A stretch of 64,000 nt of DNA, taken from assembly GCA_030141605.1 (NCBI GenBank), contig JAQGDQ010000219.1, positions 306,331-370,330 on the forward strand, read 5' to 3'. The notes under the pieces were generated by a model that was not told the origin of the DNA, made no database searches, and worked only from the letters and a program-made list of their open reading frames with translations. Numbering within the stretch: the stretch's first letter is position 1; each line of letters opens with the position of its first letter. The position numbers were made by a program, and so were the translations under genes. Positions 22,101 to 34,100 of this stretch are shown here, one piece after another. This DNA comes from Tubiluchus corallicola (lineage: Eukaryota; Priapulida; Priapulimorpha; Priapulimorphida; Tubiluchidae).

Positions 22101-25100
22101 ATAAATAAAAATTAACTGGTTTGAGTTACAGACTGAGTATCTGTCACCAGTGAGTTATCTACATGAAATGCTTGATCCAGGCTCTATGTAACTGATATGC
22201 TCAACCACGTGCAGCTTTCAAGTTGTTCGTTGCATGCAGGTACTCATTTCGAATAGGAATTTGATTTGAATGATTTCCATTTTGGAAAGTACGTTATCCT
22301 CCCAAATGTGCCCTTTTTGCACAATCAAAGATTAATTAAAAAGGTGCCTAAACTTTCTACAAAAAATACAGTAATTTAGAACTTAGACACAATTTCATTT
22401 CTAGTTCGGCCAAAAATTACCAATTAAACATTTGCAAAATGCGAAATAATTTTTTTTGCTTATATACATTTTACAAGTTTCAAGACTCGGAGTTATTAAT
22501 GGACTGCACAACAATTTAGACAACAATTGTGCGTTTAATAAACCGTTAAACGTTCTTATGTTGATTGTCTACAAATCGGGACAATTGAACCACCTTGGGC
22601 TGAGGCGCATGTACAATTAGGCTCGTTTAACTGCACTTCGGCAATCACAATTGATCTGGTGTCTGCAGTTTTAGTTTTGATAATTAGTTTTAGTCTACCT
22701 CTTTAGTTTTGAGTCCATAGCCTAGTTAACTAAGCTGAGCATTAATATTGTCGGCTGAGTCCGTCCCTCACTAGCGACACTAACAGCTTCTGGGTGTGGC
22801 AGTGGGGTGTAATTTCATACATACAATCTCTAGTCATTTCAAAATTTATAATACTAGTTGTATTAAATGTTCATAACTTCAGAAACACAATTAGTTAAAA
22901 ATGCTCCAATTGCTTCTCGTAGCAAAGTTGACTTTCTATCAAAAACTCGCGAGTAGAGCGTTGAGTGGAAAAAGGGCATAACCCTCAAATTTAGGATCGT
23001 TAGGGGTAAGAAAAACCCTTTTTTGTCTAGGCCTAGAATGCTTATTTTCTTTCCAGAATGTTGTTACACTATCACTTTATTAAATTTTATTTTATAAAAC
23101 AGTCAGTATATAGCTATAACAAGCATTCAACCGAACTATAGTTCATTAACGCTTGAATTGTATGAAATGACCATTGTTCTCTTTTTATCAGCTAAGTAAT
23201 ATACATTAGGAATTATAAAACGGAACTATTATTATTTATTAAATCGAAACGTACGAAGCTCCTAAAGTTACGGAGCCGTTGAAATGGTTGTTGCAGTCAC
23301 TTTGCAGATTCTATGATTATGATAGTGGTCGTGGTAAAACCTAGACTGCGTTTCTGTTAGTTTGCTGGGATCTGACCCAGTCACCTAGGGGCCGAGCCTC
23401 AGATTTATATGTACATAAATGCTTTTAAATCAGGACGTAGATGACACTCTCATCGAGGTCCTGTCGTAACGTAACGAACCAACTAGCTTAACAGTGTCCA
23501 GCTTCAGCATTCAGCAGGTACTCAGGTTTCCTCATAACGTGCTAATGCAACCAAACTTGCAAAAATGCCTTCAACAGCAACCCTTTTACAACTAGATGCA
23601 TCGAAAACTTATGGAACGTTGCGGCTAAGCGTAACTCCTCGTTCCGATGATTATCAGATCTTCTATTAAAGAAGCATTTTATGTAGTAGATAACTCTGTT
23701 GTGCGCAACGGGTTGCCAGATTAGCTCAAAACAGTTAGTAGCTTGCAAATTTGCAAAAAATGATCACCTGCAAACTACAGGGAAGATGATGGCGATAACG
23801 GCGATGATGGTAACGATGCATATATAAACTAAATGAAAATTTGCAACGAAGAATTTTTTCTTAACCATATGTCGATAAATGTGGAATGAAAAATTCAGCT
23901 TCTACAACTTAATTTGCAACCTTGATATTACACAACACACTAGGTCGAGTTGAACCTAGCCAAAAGACATATTCGTATTATACAGGTGTATTTGGATTGT
24001 ACAGGTGTAGCGCTTCTACATAATATGCAATGTTTGCACTAGCATATTCTGCAGAAATCGTTATTGTAAAAGGGTGCACTTAATTTGTGACTATATGTTG
24101 TGCAATGGGCATAAAGGTAATTCAGTGCCAGCCTGCCTGAATTTCAGGTGATAAAGTCTATATGTATTACGTGCTAGCACCACAAGTTATCACGTAGCAT
24201 CATAAAATAAACACAAAACTCAAACAGTAACATGGAATCATAATTAAATAATAAACTCTGATGTACTAATTCACAGCTAATTAACATGAAAAAAAACAGG
24301 CTTATATAGTTTCACCACTAGATATAATGTTTCAACAAATAGCAACACAAGATGGTTGTACTCCATGACTTTCACTAACACCTTCACCAAGACGGCTACC
24401 AATATATTACCACCCATTTCATAATTAGTAACGGCGCTTGCAGACCAGAGAATTTTCTCATGAGAGTTCTCTCGCGAGTTACTCGCAGACAAGCTTTGAT
24501 CAGAGAGAACTCTCAAGAGAAAACCCTCTTGTCTAAACGCGCAGTAACTCGTGATATGACGCAGCAGAGAACGTAAACAAGTTGATTACGCAATATATAC
24601 ATATGCATATTATATATTATATACATATTATAACAAGAAAATTATTGTATGTTAGTGATATAATTATAAAAATCTTCATGGTATTGCGTACATTGATTTT
24701 GATATCATCAACAAAAATAATGACATCGCGAGAAGTTTGAACAAGGGTGGTAATCGTATAAATTTGGAAATGTTTAACAGAGCCTCAAAACAGTACGACT
24801 TTCTCTGAACACACGCAGTGTTGGTTTCCTCTCATCGGCCAGCATGGTCTGCACCACATTTTGGTACCACATGGGGTGGCAAATTGTAATTTTGTTTTCT
24901 TGAAAGGCAAATGTCTGTAGTACATGAAAAAAACTTTGAGAAGGCAAGCAACTGAGTAGCTAAATGGTAGTAATCACTGTCCGAAGTTGGAAGGTATGAC
25001 CTTTGGCCATGACTGGGAGTAAAAATTATCGAGTGAGAAAAATATAAACTGCGATATTTTTTTTTTGAAAGACTGTCTCAGTTACTACAAATGACCCTCA

Positions 25101-27745
25101 AAAGATTGGAAATTTTACTTCTTACGTAATTATATCATTTACGTGCCGAACTGTTAGTTAAATGGGCCGTCAGAAGTCAAATTCTGGGTTGTAGCTCATG
25201 GACTGCAGGTGTGCAATCTAAAACCTAAATGAGAGTTTTCACCATTGTTTCGCATCTGAGCTTTCTATTGTTTAGTAAATCTTTATCTCATTTATTAAAG
25301 TTCTTGCTAAGCTTTCATTTCTATTATCTTGAAGTCAGAAACAACAGTAAATTCTACAATAGTGATACAAACATCATGTAGAAGTTGCTCGACCTTCGCA
25401 TAGTAAAATCAGAGAGGTTACATTCTTGTTTCTCGACAATTTCAACCGAAAAAAGGACAAGCTTTTAGTTTTTTAGTTATCCAAACATCGTATTTTCAAT
25501 TACTACACAACTGTAGCAATCCACAAAAAGCAGCGTGCTTTCATACTTGGAGAAGAATTACTCACATGTGCGATTTGCAACTGAGAATTGCTGTGGAATT
25601 TACGTTGTGTTCATGCAGCTTCAGACTTTATGCAAATATGTGATAAAAATATAAAACTATCTGTTTGTTGTGAAGCCATTGTATAGTAAGACTGCAGTAA
25701 GCTATGTGCAATGAGTTGAAATTTAAGCAGTACTTCAGAAAGTGGTTCACGATAAAGTAAATTACTCATACCCATCTCATTTACAGGAATAAATTATCAA
25801 CAACTTGACGCTTTCCGTTATTTTAATTACGAACGAAAACCAACAAGATCTAACAATAAATTCGTGGAGACTGAAAAAACAATTAGTAAGAAAATTTCGA
25901 CTTGCGGAAATTCCGAAAGAAAATAACTTGAAAAATCTTATAGTTCAGTGATACTGTAAAATGATGCTGTTTGTCATGAAAACATTTATTGTAGCTATAA
26001 GGATTATTAGTTATAATATAGGTAAATGTGAAAAATATTAACTTATCTACACGTATAATAATGCAGTCATACCATGGAGATTTTGTAGAAGGTAGCTCCA
26101 TACAAAAATATATTCATGATTAGGATAACGAAGAGTGGCACTGTAGTAAACCATATTCCTGTTACTGTGCCAGTAACACCGTCAAAGTAACAACTGTAAT
26201 TAAAAATATAATGTAAATACATTAGATATTTTTACACGATTCGGCACACTGGAAGCTGGAATGTTGCACTCAGACCTATTGAATGTAGATGTTTGTGGCA
26301 CGGTCGGAGTTTGGCTCATCAAATTTGTCAAAAGATGGGCCACTGAGACTGCAGAGATGTCTCAACTACGTTCTGATGTATGCACACCCTAGTTCAATAA
26401 CTAGGATCAGCATGGCAATAGAAACATCCCAGAGTGAGTATCGAGCTTGGCGACCATAAGCCGTTCGGGAAAATCGGCAATGGAATAAAATGTATAATGT
26501 CTCAAATTATTGTTATTTATTACTTACATCTCATTTCATTGATCGGAAATTTTGTATTTGATCATAAGCGCAACAAGCAAGACATTTAGTATAATATAAG
26601 AGAAATGGAAAAACTTACAAAACTCCGTTTGGTCCAAATTGGTTCAGTATGGCTACCACAACCGATCCAGCAAATGGTGCACCGAATGCCCATGTTAAGA
26701 TCTTCCAGTCACTTCTTCCATAATTTAGTTGTTTGTGTAGAATGATCAGAACAAAGCAATTAATGGCTACCAAGTTAACCATTAGATTCTGAGCCGTGAC
26801 GAACTCAGATAACATAAAGCCAAATATGCTACATGGCAGTTTCGGTGGATGGTCCTAAAATTGGAATATTTGTAAAAACAACTTTTTTAGGTCTGTTTAT
26901 TTCAATTTAGACATTTAAAAGGATATTAGCCACTAGTGACACTATTTAATAACCAAGTAGCACTAACAATAAACAAAGCAAACCAAATAATTAACTAACT
27001 AGCTGATCGACTGACTAACATCTTAAATGTCTAAATGTCTAGCAATTAATCAAACCCAGATGGCCACCAAACGCCTACAGTAATTAGCCATTGCTCCGTA
27101 AACCCACCAAATAATCAGTCAGCTAAGCACCCAAAAAACCAAGTAAGTAATAAACGAACAAATTAACGAATCAACCAACTAAACTACTAACCAACTGAAC
27201 AACCAACTAGCTAACAAATCAACCAATTAATCAACCAACATATTTGGCAACCAACCAATCAACCAACCACTTAAGCAACCAATCCAAGAAGCAATCAAGA
27301 AAGTAATTAATTAGTTAGTCACAGAGTCAGAAACATAGTCTGTAGTCAGCCTCTAAGCCAACTAGCCTATCAATCAATCAATGAATCTACTAAAAAAGTA
27401 ACAACTTACCGCATCGTGCAATATATAAGCATGGTCCAGTGTGTGTGACACATTGAATAAAAAATCAGACAGCGCCAAATACACTACAAATCTTTCGCTG
27501 GGCGACCATTTGAAAAAGCTTTTTTTTCTATTAGCTTTATTTAAAAATAAGGATGAAATGATAACGGATAGACCACATACTGCACTAATTTGTATGCAAA
27601 TAAGAGCAAATACATGTAGCACATAGAATTTCAACGTGGTTTGTCCACATTCGTCCAGTCCATATAGAGGAAGTCTATAGCCGTCTGTTGCATCAGGATG
27701 AATACTAAGAAGTCTCTTCTCTGTACAGTTTAATTCCTCTGCCAT
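19196..27745 (-). CDS. Orphan seven-transmembrane receptor (cAMP-receptor-like/GPR157-like), complete, 5 exons
   Basis: Minus-strand exons in coding order: 27745-27410, 26854-26619, 26193-26073, 19990-19792, 19326-19196. All four introns are GT-AG, the phases agree (0, 2, 0, 1) and the product is 340 residues ending in TGA. An N-glycosylation sequon (NCT) lies at residues 6-8. TM1 (VFALICIQISAVCGLSVII) and TM2 (FVVYLALSDFLFNVSH) are in exon 1. Exon 2 opens with a conserved Cys (LPCSIFGF) at the start of TM3 and carries TM4 (WAFGAPFAGSVVVAIL). Exon 3 holds CYFDG and TM5. Exon 4 has a basic loop (RAAHKSAK), TM6 (FVAAFFIQWWPLAIF) and the start of TM7. Exon 5 completes TM7 (GGILNGTMYLIIRRRR) and a short tail. 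There is no DRY or NPxxY motif, so it is not rhodopsin-class. The layout resembles cAMP-receptor-like/GPR157-type receptors of invertebrates. The ligand is unknown; plasma-membrane G-protein signalling is inferred. Confidence 0.87.
19991..26072. other. 6-kb intron of the 7TM receptor gene
   Basis: AT-rich intron with no recognised gene on either strand. It contains an inverted repeat near 24453-24523 and one isolated plus-strand exon-like segment at 21922-21962 (discussed under findings). The short ORFs in it carry no motif. Confidence 0.6.
24453..24523. repeat. Inverted repeat with 21-bp arms
   Basis: The left arm at 24453-24473 contains TGAGAGTTCTCTC. The right arm at 24503-24523 contains its exact complement GAGAGAACTCTCA. 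The outer bases TTTTCTC/GAGAAAA also pair. The 29-base loop includes the small palindrome GCGAGTTACTCGC. It could form a stem-loop or be a MITE remnant. No target duplication is seen. Confidence 0.6.
26980..27380. repeat. Degenerate (AACCAACTA)-type simple repeat
   Basis: A long, imperfect tetranucleotide-like tract (AACCAACC, AACTAACT, AATCAATC units) in receptor intron 1. No coding potential. Confidence 0.7.
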
Positions 27746-30700
27746 GTGATTCTTTCCTTCTGGCAGACAAAGGCTTCGAAGCTACTAATAGAAAGAAGCC
27801 CCTTTCTCCCCTCTTCTTCTCTGTAGCATTATTTAGTACACCTGGGAAGTGGGCGGGCACATGAGAATGCATAGTAGTCAAGACTACGCATGTGCGACTT
27901 CCTAGAACCTGTCAAAAATTTTATTTTTGCAGCCTCTATTTTTATGATTTTTCGCGCAGTTGATTGAAGCAAATCTATAATCGACATTTCAAGCTTATCA
28001 GCGGACCAGGTGAATTAGATATAAGTACGTATGAACTATTAAATGCAATAAGAAGTATAAATTACATGTAATTTACATTATGTACCCTATATTTTCTGCG
28101 TTTGATATATTATAGTTACCAAATATATAATCGATCCTTTGCATCAGAATAAATTACCGAATGTCTTTAGCATTTGCCTAGTACAAAAAATGAGTGAATG
28201 TTATTTTTTCTTTGTGCATTTGCATGAATCTATATCATCTGACGGACTTGCAAAGGACGCCAAAGACACAATTATATATTTTCAGAAAGTGAGTGATTTT
28301 TTAATTTCGCGTACGGCATTTATTTGTTATACCGAAAGAATAATGATTAACAATTGATTAATGGTAAAGTGCTCCGACACGAAATTGTTCCAACTTTGTT
28401 TCATTCTCGCAACATTTAATTAACAAAATTCCCAGATTTTAAAAACGAATCAATTGCATAAACAGATTGTATGTTTTGTTACTTAAATCAAACACCCAAA
28501 AAGGTCAGATTGTTATTTTTGCTAATTCGTTGTGTGTTATTTAGAATAATTCAGCTTCAGTTTACAACTTCAGTCCCTATTTCGATTTTTGTTTATTAAC
28601 ATTCAAGGTATTTGAGCAGAATGTATTAAAACATTCAGCCAGTTTAATCCGGACTGCATTACCGTGGTTTCGATGTAGTGTAGCTATGGAAGTCATAAAA
28701 AATTGGGGTCCTGATTTCGACAGGCTTTCGTTTCACCATTACAGCATTCCGCCAGTCTATCATTTTGCTAATGCATTATTTCGCCAGTCTATTGTTACAC
28801 ACGAGTAGAATGACTATAATGTTTTCAGTACCTGTTCTGACAATTTTATTTTTCTAAAATCAAGATTTCGAAGTGAGAGAATTTTCACTTGATTATGAAT
28901 TGCTAAATATGGCGAGATCATGAGAGAGTACTTACAATTACAAACGTATTACGTAAATAACCGTACTAACACAACTTACATAGACTCTACTATATAATAT
29001 TATCTAAAGCTGAAACGTCGTGAAAATTAGATGCCATAACTGTTCTTCTTTGTGTAACTTTGTTATTTTAGTCAATAATGCGTATGAATTTTTACATGCA
29101 CTGACGGAGGAATACAATCCATGTTATATTTTTGAATGTATTTTATGGTTCATGGGTTCAGGAGTGTGGATAGCGAACCGAGCACTGAAGCTAGTATACT
29201 GCTAAGAGAAGTTATGCCATTGACAATTATTGACCATATACGGGACAGCAAATATATAATAACAGCAATAACGGTTGTGTAACGCATTCTAAACTGGTTT
29301 TCTGGACACTTTTAGTAAACTATTTTACGGTGTTGAAAAATTCCATAAAAATGTGTTCAGTAGTAATGCAATGAAGGACCAAGTGTATTCTCTAAGTGAT
29401 GGTTCAAAGGTAAGAGTTCAGTTCGTGCGCTGATGCTTTCTGCTCGGCTGAAAAAAATGAAGAGAAACTGCATACTTCTACACTTCTGTAATAACGTTAG
29501 GCAAGTGTATCATCATTCTCGTTAGAGATGGGAGTTAATTATTGTCTTTATATCACAGATTGTAAAAGTCGACCAGATAACACATCAACATAATACTTTT
29601 TGATTACTTGTCCAACGGACGAATATAGGTGATTTGAGGTCGGTTACTAGCAGACAGAAGAAGTCATTGAACAAAGTTGAATCCAGAGGAACTGCACATT
29701 TTTGAAATCTTTTGTCATCGTGTTTAGAAAATAGGAAAGTTGGCGAATCTGTGGGAGTTCAAAATTTTAGTTTACCAACAGAACAACTACATCACGATCA
29801 TTATCAGAATGAGGTCACTGGTTGTACAGAGAGATCTTTTTGTACACTTTGCTCATTTGTCAAACAACGCAGAAAGGTAAAAGCAACAAAATGACAAACA
29901 GACAAATTGAGAAGAATAAGAAAATAAACAATTTGCGTATAACTGACAAGGGTAAATGTTCCATTGTGATTCTGCCACGCTGGAGAGGCCGATTGAGAGA
30001 TTGTATGTCGTTTCGCAAGTTTTTATAATCAGGGTAAACTTTATGCAAACAAATTATTTCACATAGAAGCAGTCCTAGTGATGCCCTAGAAGAGCACGTC
30101 AGATTTGACGCAGTTTGACTACTTAATGGATAATTACAAATCGACTAAGCTGTACCGGGAAAAGAGATTGCCGATACGTTAAGGAAATACGCATAAGTTC
30201 AAAGCTAACATTTCTTGAGACACGCTCTGTTCGTTTAGCTGCTGTCTGCCTTAAATGAGACAATTTACAAACAATTCATTAAAAATATTGAATACGTTGT
30301 TTCAGTTTTAAGTGATATCAGATTAGTAACTATGATCCGTCTGAGTAATTATCATTAGCAGTATATCTTGGCATAGTTACTGTAACATTTCATGCAATTA
30401 GCACGTTCGTGTGCAGATGATGCTCTTTCTAGCGTGTATTTATTAACACGCAATTTCTTAGAAAGCAAAACTTATTTCAAACAGTAAGCATTTCATCGTA
30501 TTGTGGCTGATTTCTCACAAGCAAAACACATTATGCAAACAGCACTTCATGAGAGGTAGTGGTAAAGAAATAGAAAATTGAAAAGTAAGTAATAGTCGTT
30601 TAACTGTATATACTAAAGCAGCATTCGTATAAATGCCATTATTAGCGAAATTAATTAGCGTAACGGCAGAGTATATTATTGAAAATCAAACTATGATTGT

Positions 30701-31141
30701 TTGAAAAACATTCACGTTTTCACGAATGCTATTGAGTGACAACTTGCGTGCATTATATTTATTAATGTGAATTGAAAATCGGCTGGCTGAAGTATTTTCA
30801 GTAAGAAAACTTGCCAAATACACACAAATCAAGTTGAGCAAAACGAGCAAAATTGGATTTTTTAGCTGTTTAGCTGGAGTAGTTAGCACGGCATAGTCGA
30901 GTGCATTTGATTAGTTAGTTATATTCTGCAAAGCCATTGTTGATTTAAATAGATGTATCTCCTGTGGCCTGTGTAATGTTGAAAATTTTAATCGTAAGTT
31001 TCAGCTATTACTTGGTTAAATTTAATTCAGTATAATTTTTGTTGCTTCTTTTCAATCGATCCGTTATAATATCACTAACACTCAGTTAATGCTATGTGAC
31101 AAATATGTTATGTTGTGTTATGTTATGTTAGTAAGAGAATA
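27746..31141. other. Spacer between the divergent receptor and SLC6 genes
   Basis: About 3.4 kb between the receptor start (minus strand) and the candidate SLC6 start (plus strand). Both promoters should lie here. A GTGGGCGGGC GC-box-like motif at about 27849 lies about 100 bases upstream of the receptor ATG. Open frames such as 29020-29205 and 29712-29894 have no recognised motif. I see no RNA gene. Confidence 0.5.
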
Positions 31142-34100
31142 ATGTTTAGTAATCCTGTATACCAAGGAGTCAGCATGTGCAGGTATAGGCCAGATTTTTC
31201 GAGGATTTAGTACCATACTTCTAATCACTAAACTAGTAAATGGATACGTTACAGCCAAAGTGTGGAACCGGGCATTCTATTGAATGCCTAGGCATTTTTG
31301 GCGCGCCAAAACAAGATGGACAAACTGTCTAAAATAATTTCCTGTACTCTTTTCCTAGGCACTGCATACAATGCAAAGGTTTGTATATACTGTTCCTAAA
31401 TATTTCATAGGGTGTTGAATAAATCTTAGTTAATGTATAAAAAAATTGTCAGTTCCTTTGACCTATAATTTCTTTTTGGCATTTTATATAAAGCCAATTT
31501 TATTTTAAGGGAAAAATATGTTTTAACGTGTTTGCATATTTGTGGTAAATACAATTTATTCGTTGGCATTTTCTTAGGTCTAGGAATTAAAAAATGCCTT
31601 TTAATGTTATTCCTCTTCTGCTGTGGTAACGTTGATGACTCAGGACCACCAATTCTTGCATAAAACATGCGTTAACACAGAATGACGGCGTCGAGAGGTG
31701 CTATTTGAAAAGCTTTAGAATTTTATAAAATGTCTAAATTTTGCACATTCAATTTCGATAATCAGTCCTCCCTTCTCGTTGTCCGATTCAGTTACAGAGA
31801 AAAAGCATTGAGGATCTCAGTGAAAGAGCATGGATCTGAAGTACCAAAAGATTTTAGCAACGACTAATAGCGCAAATCCAGTCTATGGTAACACAATTGT
31901 ATAGTTTCCTGGTAAAAATGAAACGTGCTTGTTTTATCATTGGTTAAATTAGTACGGCTTTTTATCTTAACTGTCTAGTGCCTATGTTAAAAATTGGAAG
32001 GAAATATTTTGTCTAACTGCTTTGCCATTCCCAGGGTCGTTGTTCTAGCACGGACCCTACTCTAATTGAAAAAGAGAGTGGAGATGGAAATAAGGAAAGA
32101 GGCAACTGGACCGGGCAATTGGATTTCCGTCTTTCGTGTTTAGGATATGCTGTTGGACGGCGATTTCCATACATTTGTTACAGAAATGGTGGCGGTAAGT
32201 TATGTCAAAGATAGTAAGCTAAATTTTATAAGAACTCACTTACCTATTTGTTGTTTTATTGAACAACAACTCATTTACTCTTTTCAAAAAAATAAAATAC
32301 ATGTACTTTCAAAAAATATTTCAGAAATAATTGGTCTCCTCTAGTAAATATTGCCAAATGTAAGTGGTCTTAAACTATTATTAAATTAAACTGTTATATG
32401 AGGGTTAAATATGAGACAATGAAGTATATGATGATATGATTCAAAACATGAGATCGTTTGCAACCGTTTGCTTTTTCCTCGTTTCAGTTAAGGATATTTA
32501 GCCACGTTCGCTAATTTGCTTATTTTAAGAAATATAAGATAAACGCCACTCCGAATAAAAGCATTTTCATAAAAAAACAAAAATCCAGTATGATTAATGA
32601 AATAAAATGCAGAAGATGGAATCCAATTTATATTTAAATCACTGTCAGCAGAAGAATTGGGCAGCAAGATTAACAGACATTTATTTCAGTTTTTAATGAA
32701 AATACGTTTTTCGGAGTTGCTTTCATCTTATGTTTCTTAAACCATTCAGATGACAGAAGTTCACGGTCTGATTTGCTCGACATTGTCCTTCACAATTATA
32801 CATTTTAGTAAACACAGAGCAAATATTTTAAACATAACAGTTGTAAGTAAGATTCTGTTTACAGGCGCATTCTTCATTCCGTACTTAATAATGTTGCTGT
32901 TTGTCGGCTTGCCAATTTTTTACCTTGAACTGTCTTTGGGTCAGTTTGCCAGCCTTGGGCCAATCAAGCTATTCGGTGCTATAGCTCCATTATTTCAAGG
33001 TAAGATAAAACAATTTTTTGTTAGTAAATTACTTGGAACGAGAACGCATGTTGTTCGATGGCCTACCACCTCATGCCCTCGCGGACTGGAAGCGAACTCC
33101 CTTAAAACAAAAGCATTACGTATTTATAAAATACCTCTTTAATTAAATCTTGTTACACGACTAAAACAAATGATTTAATACTTTCGTTATTTTTACAACA
33201 ATCTGGTTAAGGTAAATGCAGTAACATACAATACAGGTATCGTATACAGGACATATTCTAACAAATATTTCATAAAATTCTGCAAAACGATTTTGCACCA
33301 TTTGAACTATGCAGTGAGTGTGGTTCGTGAGAAAGGTTCCCATAGTGACACAACTTACACTCTTACTAATATATGGTTATTTTTAATGGTTGAAATGTCA
33401 GTTAATGGGTAGATAGGTGATTGTAATTGACGTGATCGTCTTGACGGTTTTCTGTACTACACTGTTACTTTAATTCTTTCTTTCTTCACCAGCATTTGCT
33501 TTTTGGAGAATGCTCTTCTCATATTTCTTTTATTCTTTTCATTCTCGGATGTGCTTTGCAATTTTTTATTTGAAGCTCGAATTTTTAGCACACTTGGCTC
33601 ATTTCCATAACTGTTGACCTTTTTTCATTGAGAGTTTTCATGTGATATTACTGGACATATTTGCCCAATACCTGTCAAAGGTCACATGCTAAGCCCCACC
33701 TTCATGGCATCACAACTTGGCCTTCCCGAAAATGCTACAACTGTGAAAATAATCTAGAATCTCTCCGAATGTCACGAATGCTTTTGGAATTCAAGTGAGA
33801 GCTTTTCTAATTCCTTTTCATTTGAAAAACGTTCAAATTGAAAAACAAATAAATTTGACTATGCGCAGATCGGCGTCTTTTGAAGATATTATCGGGAAAA
33901 AACGCCAATAGGTTATTTCCCGTATAAATGAGGGGCTTCCATTTTTTTCTAGGGATTGGATACGCCATGGTAATGACAAGCTGCCTCGCTGCTTTGTATT
34001 ACAATGTGATTATCAGTTGGACGTTATACTATATGTTTGCTAGCTTCCAAAAAGGTCTTCCCTGGAGTACATGCACTAATGCTTGGAATACAGATGGCAA

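Noticed and set aside
29712-30028. Two overlapping ORFs with a Cys-x2-Cys motif that loosely recall the Cys-rich tail of a piggyBac transposase
   Set aside because: Spacing and the other Cys/His residues do not fit, and no transposase core or terminal repeats were found.
31831-31903. Alternative SLC6 start MDLKYQKIL... ending TATG|GTAACA
   Set aside because: Its phase-1 end does not match the phase needed by the next exon and would run into a stop. The 31142 start fits the frame.
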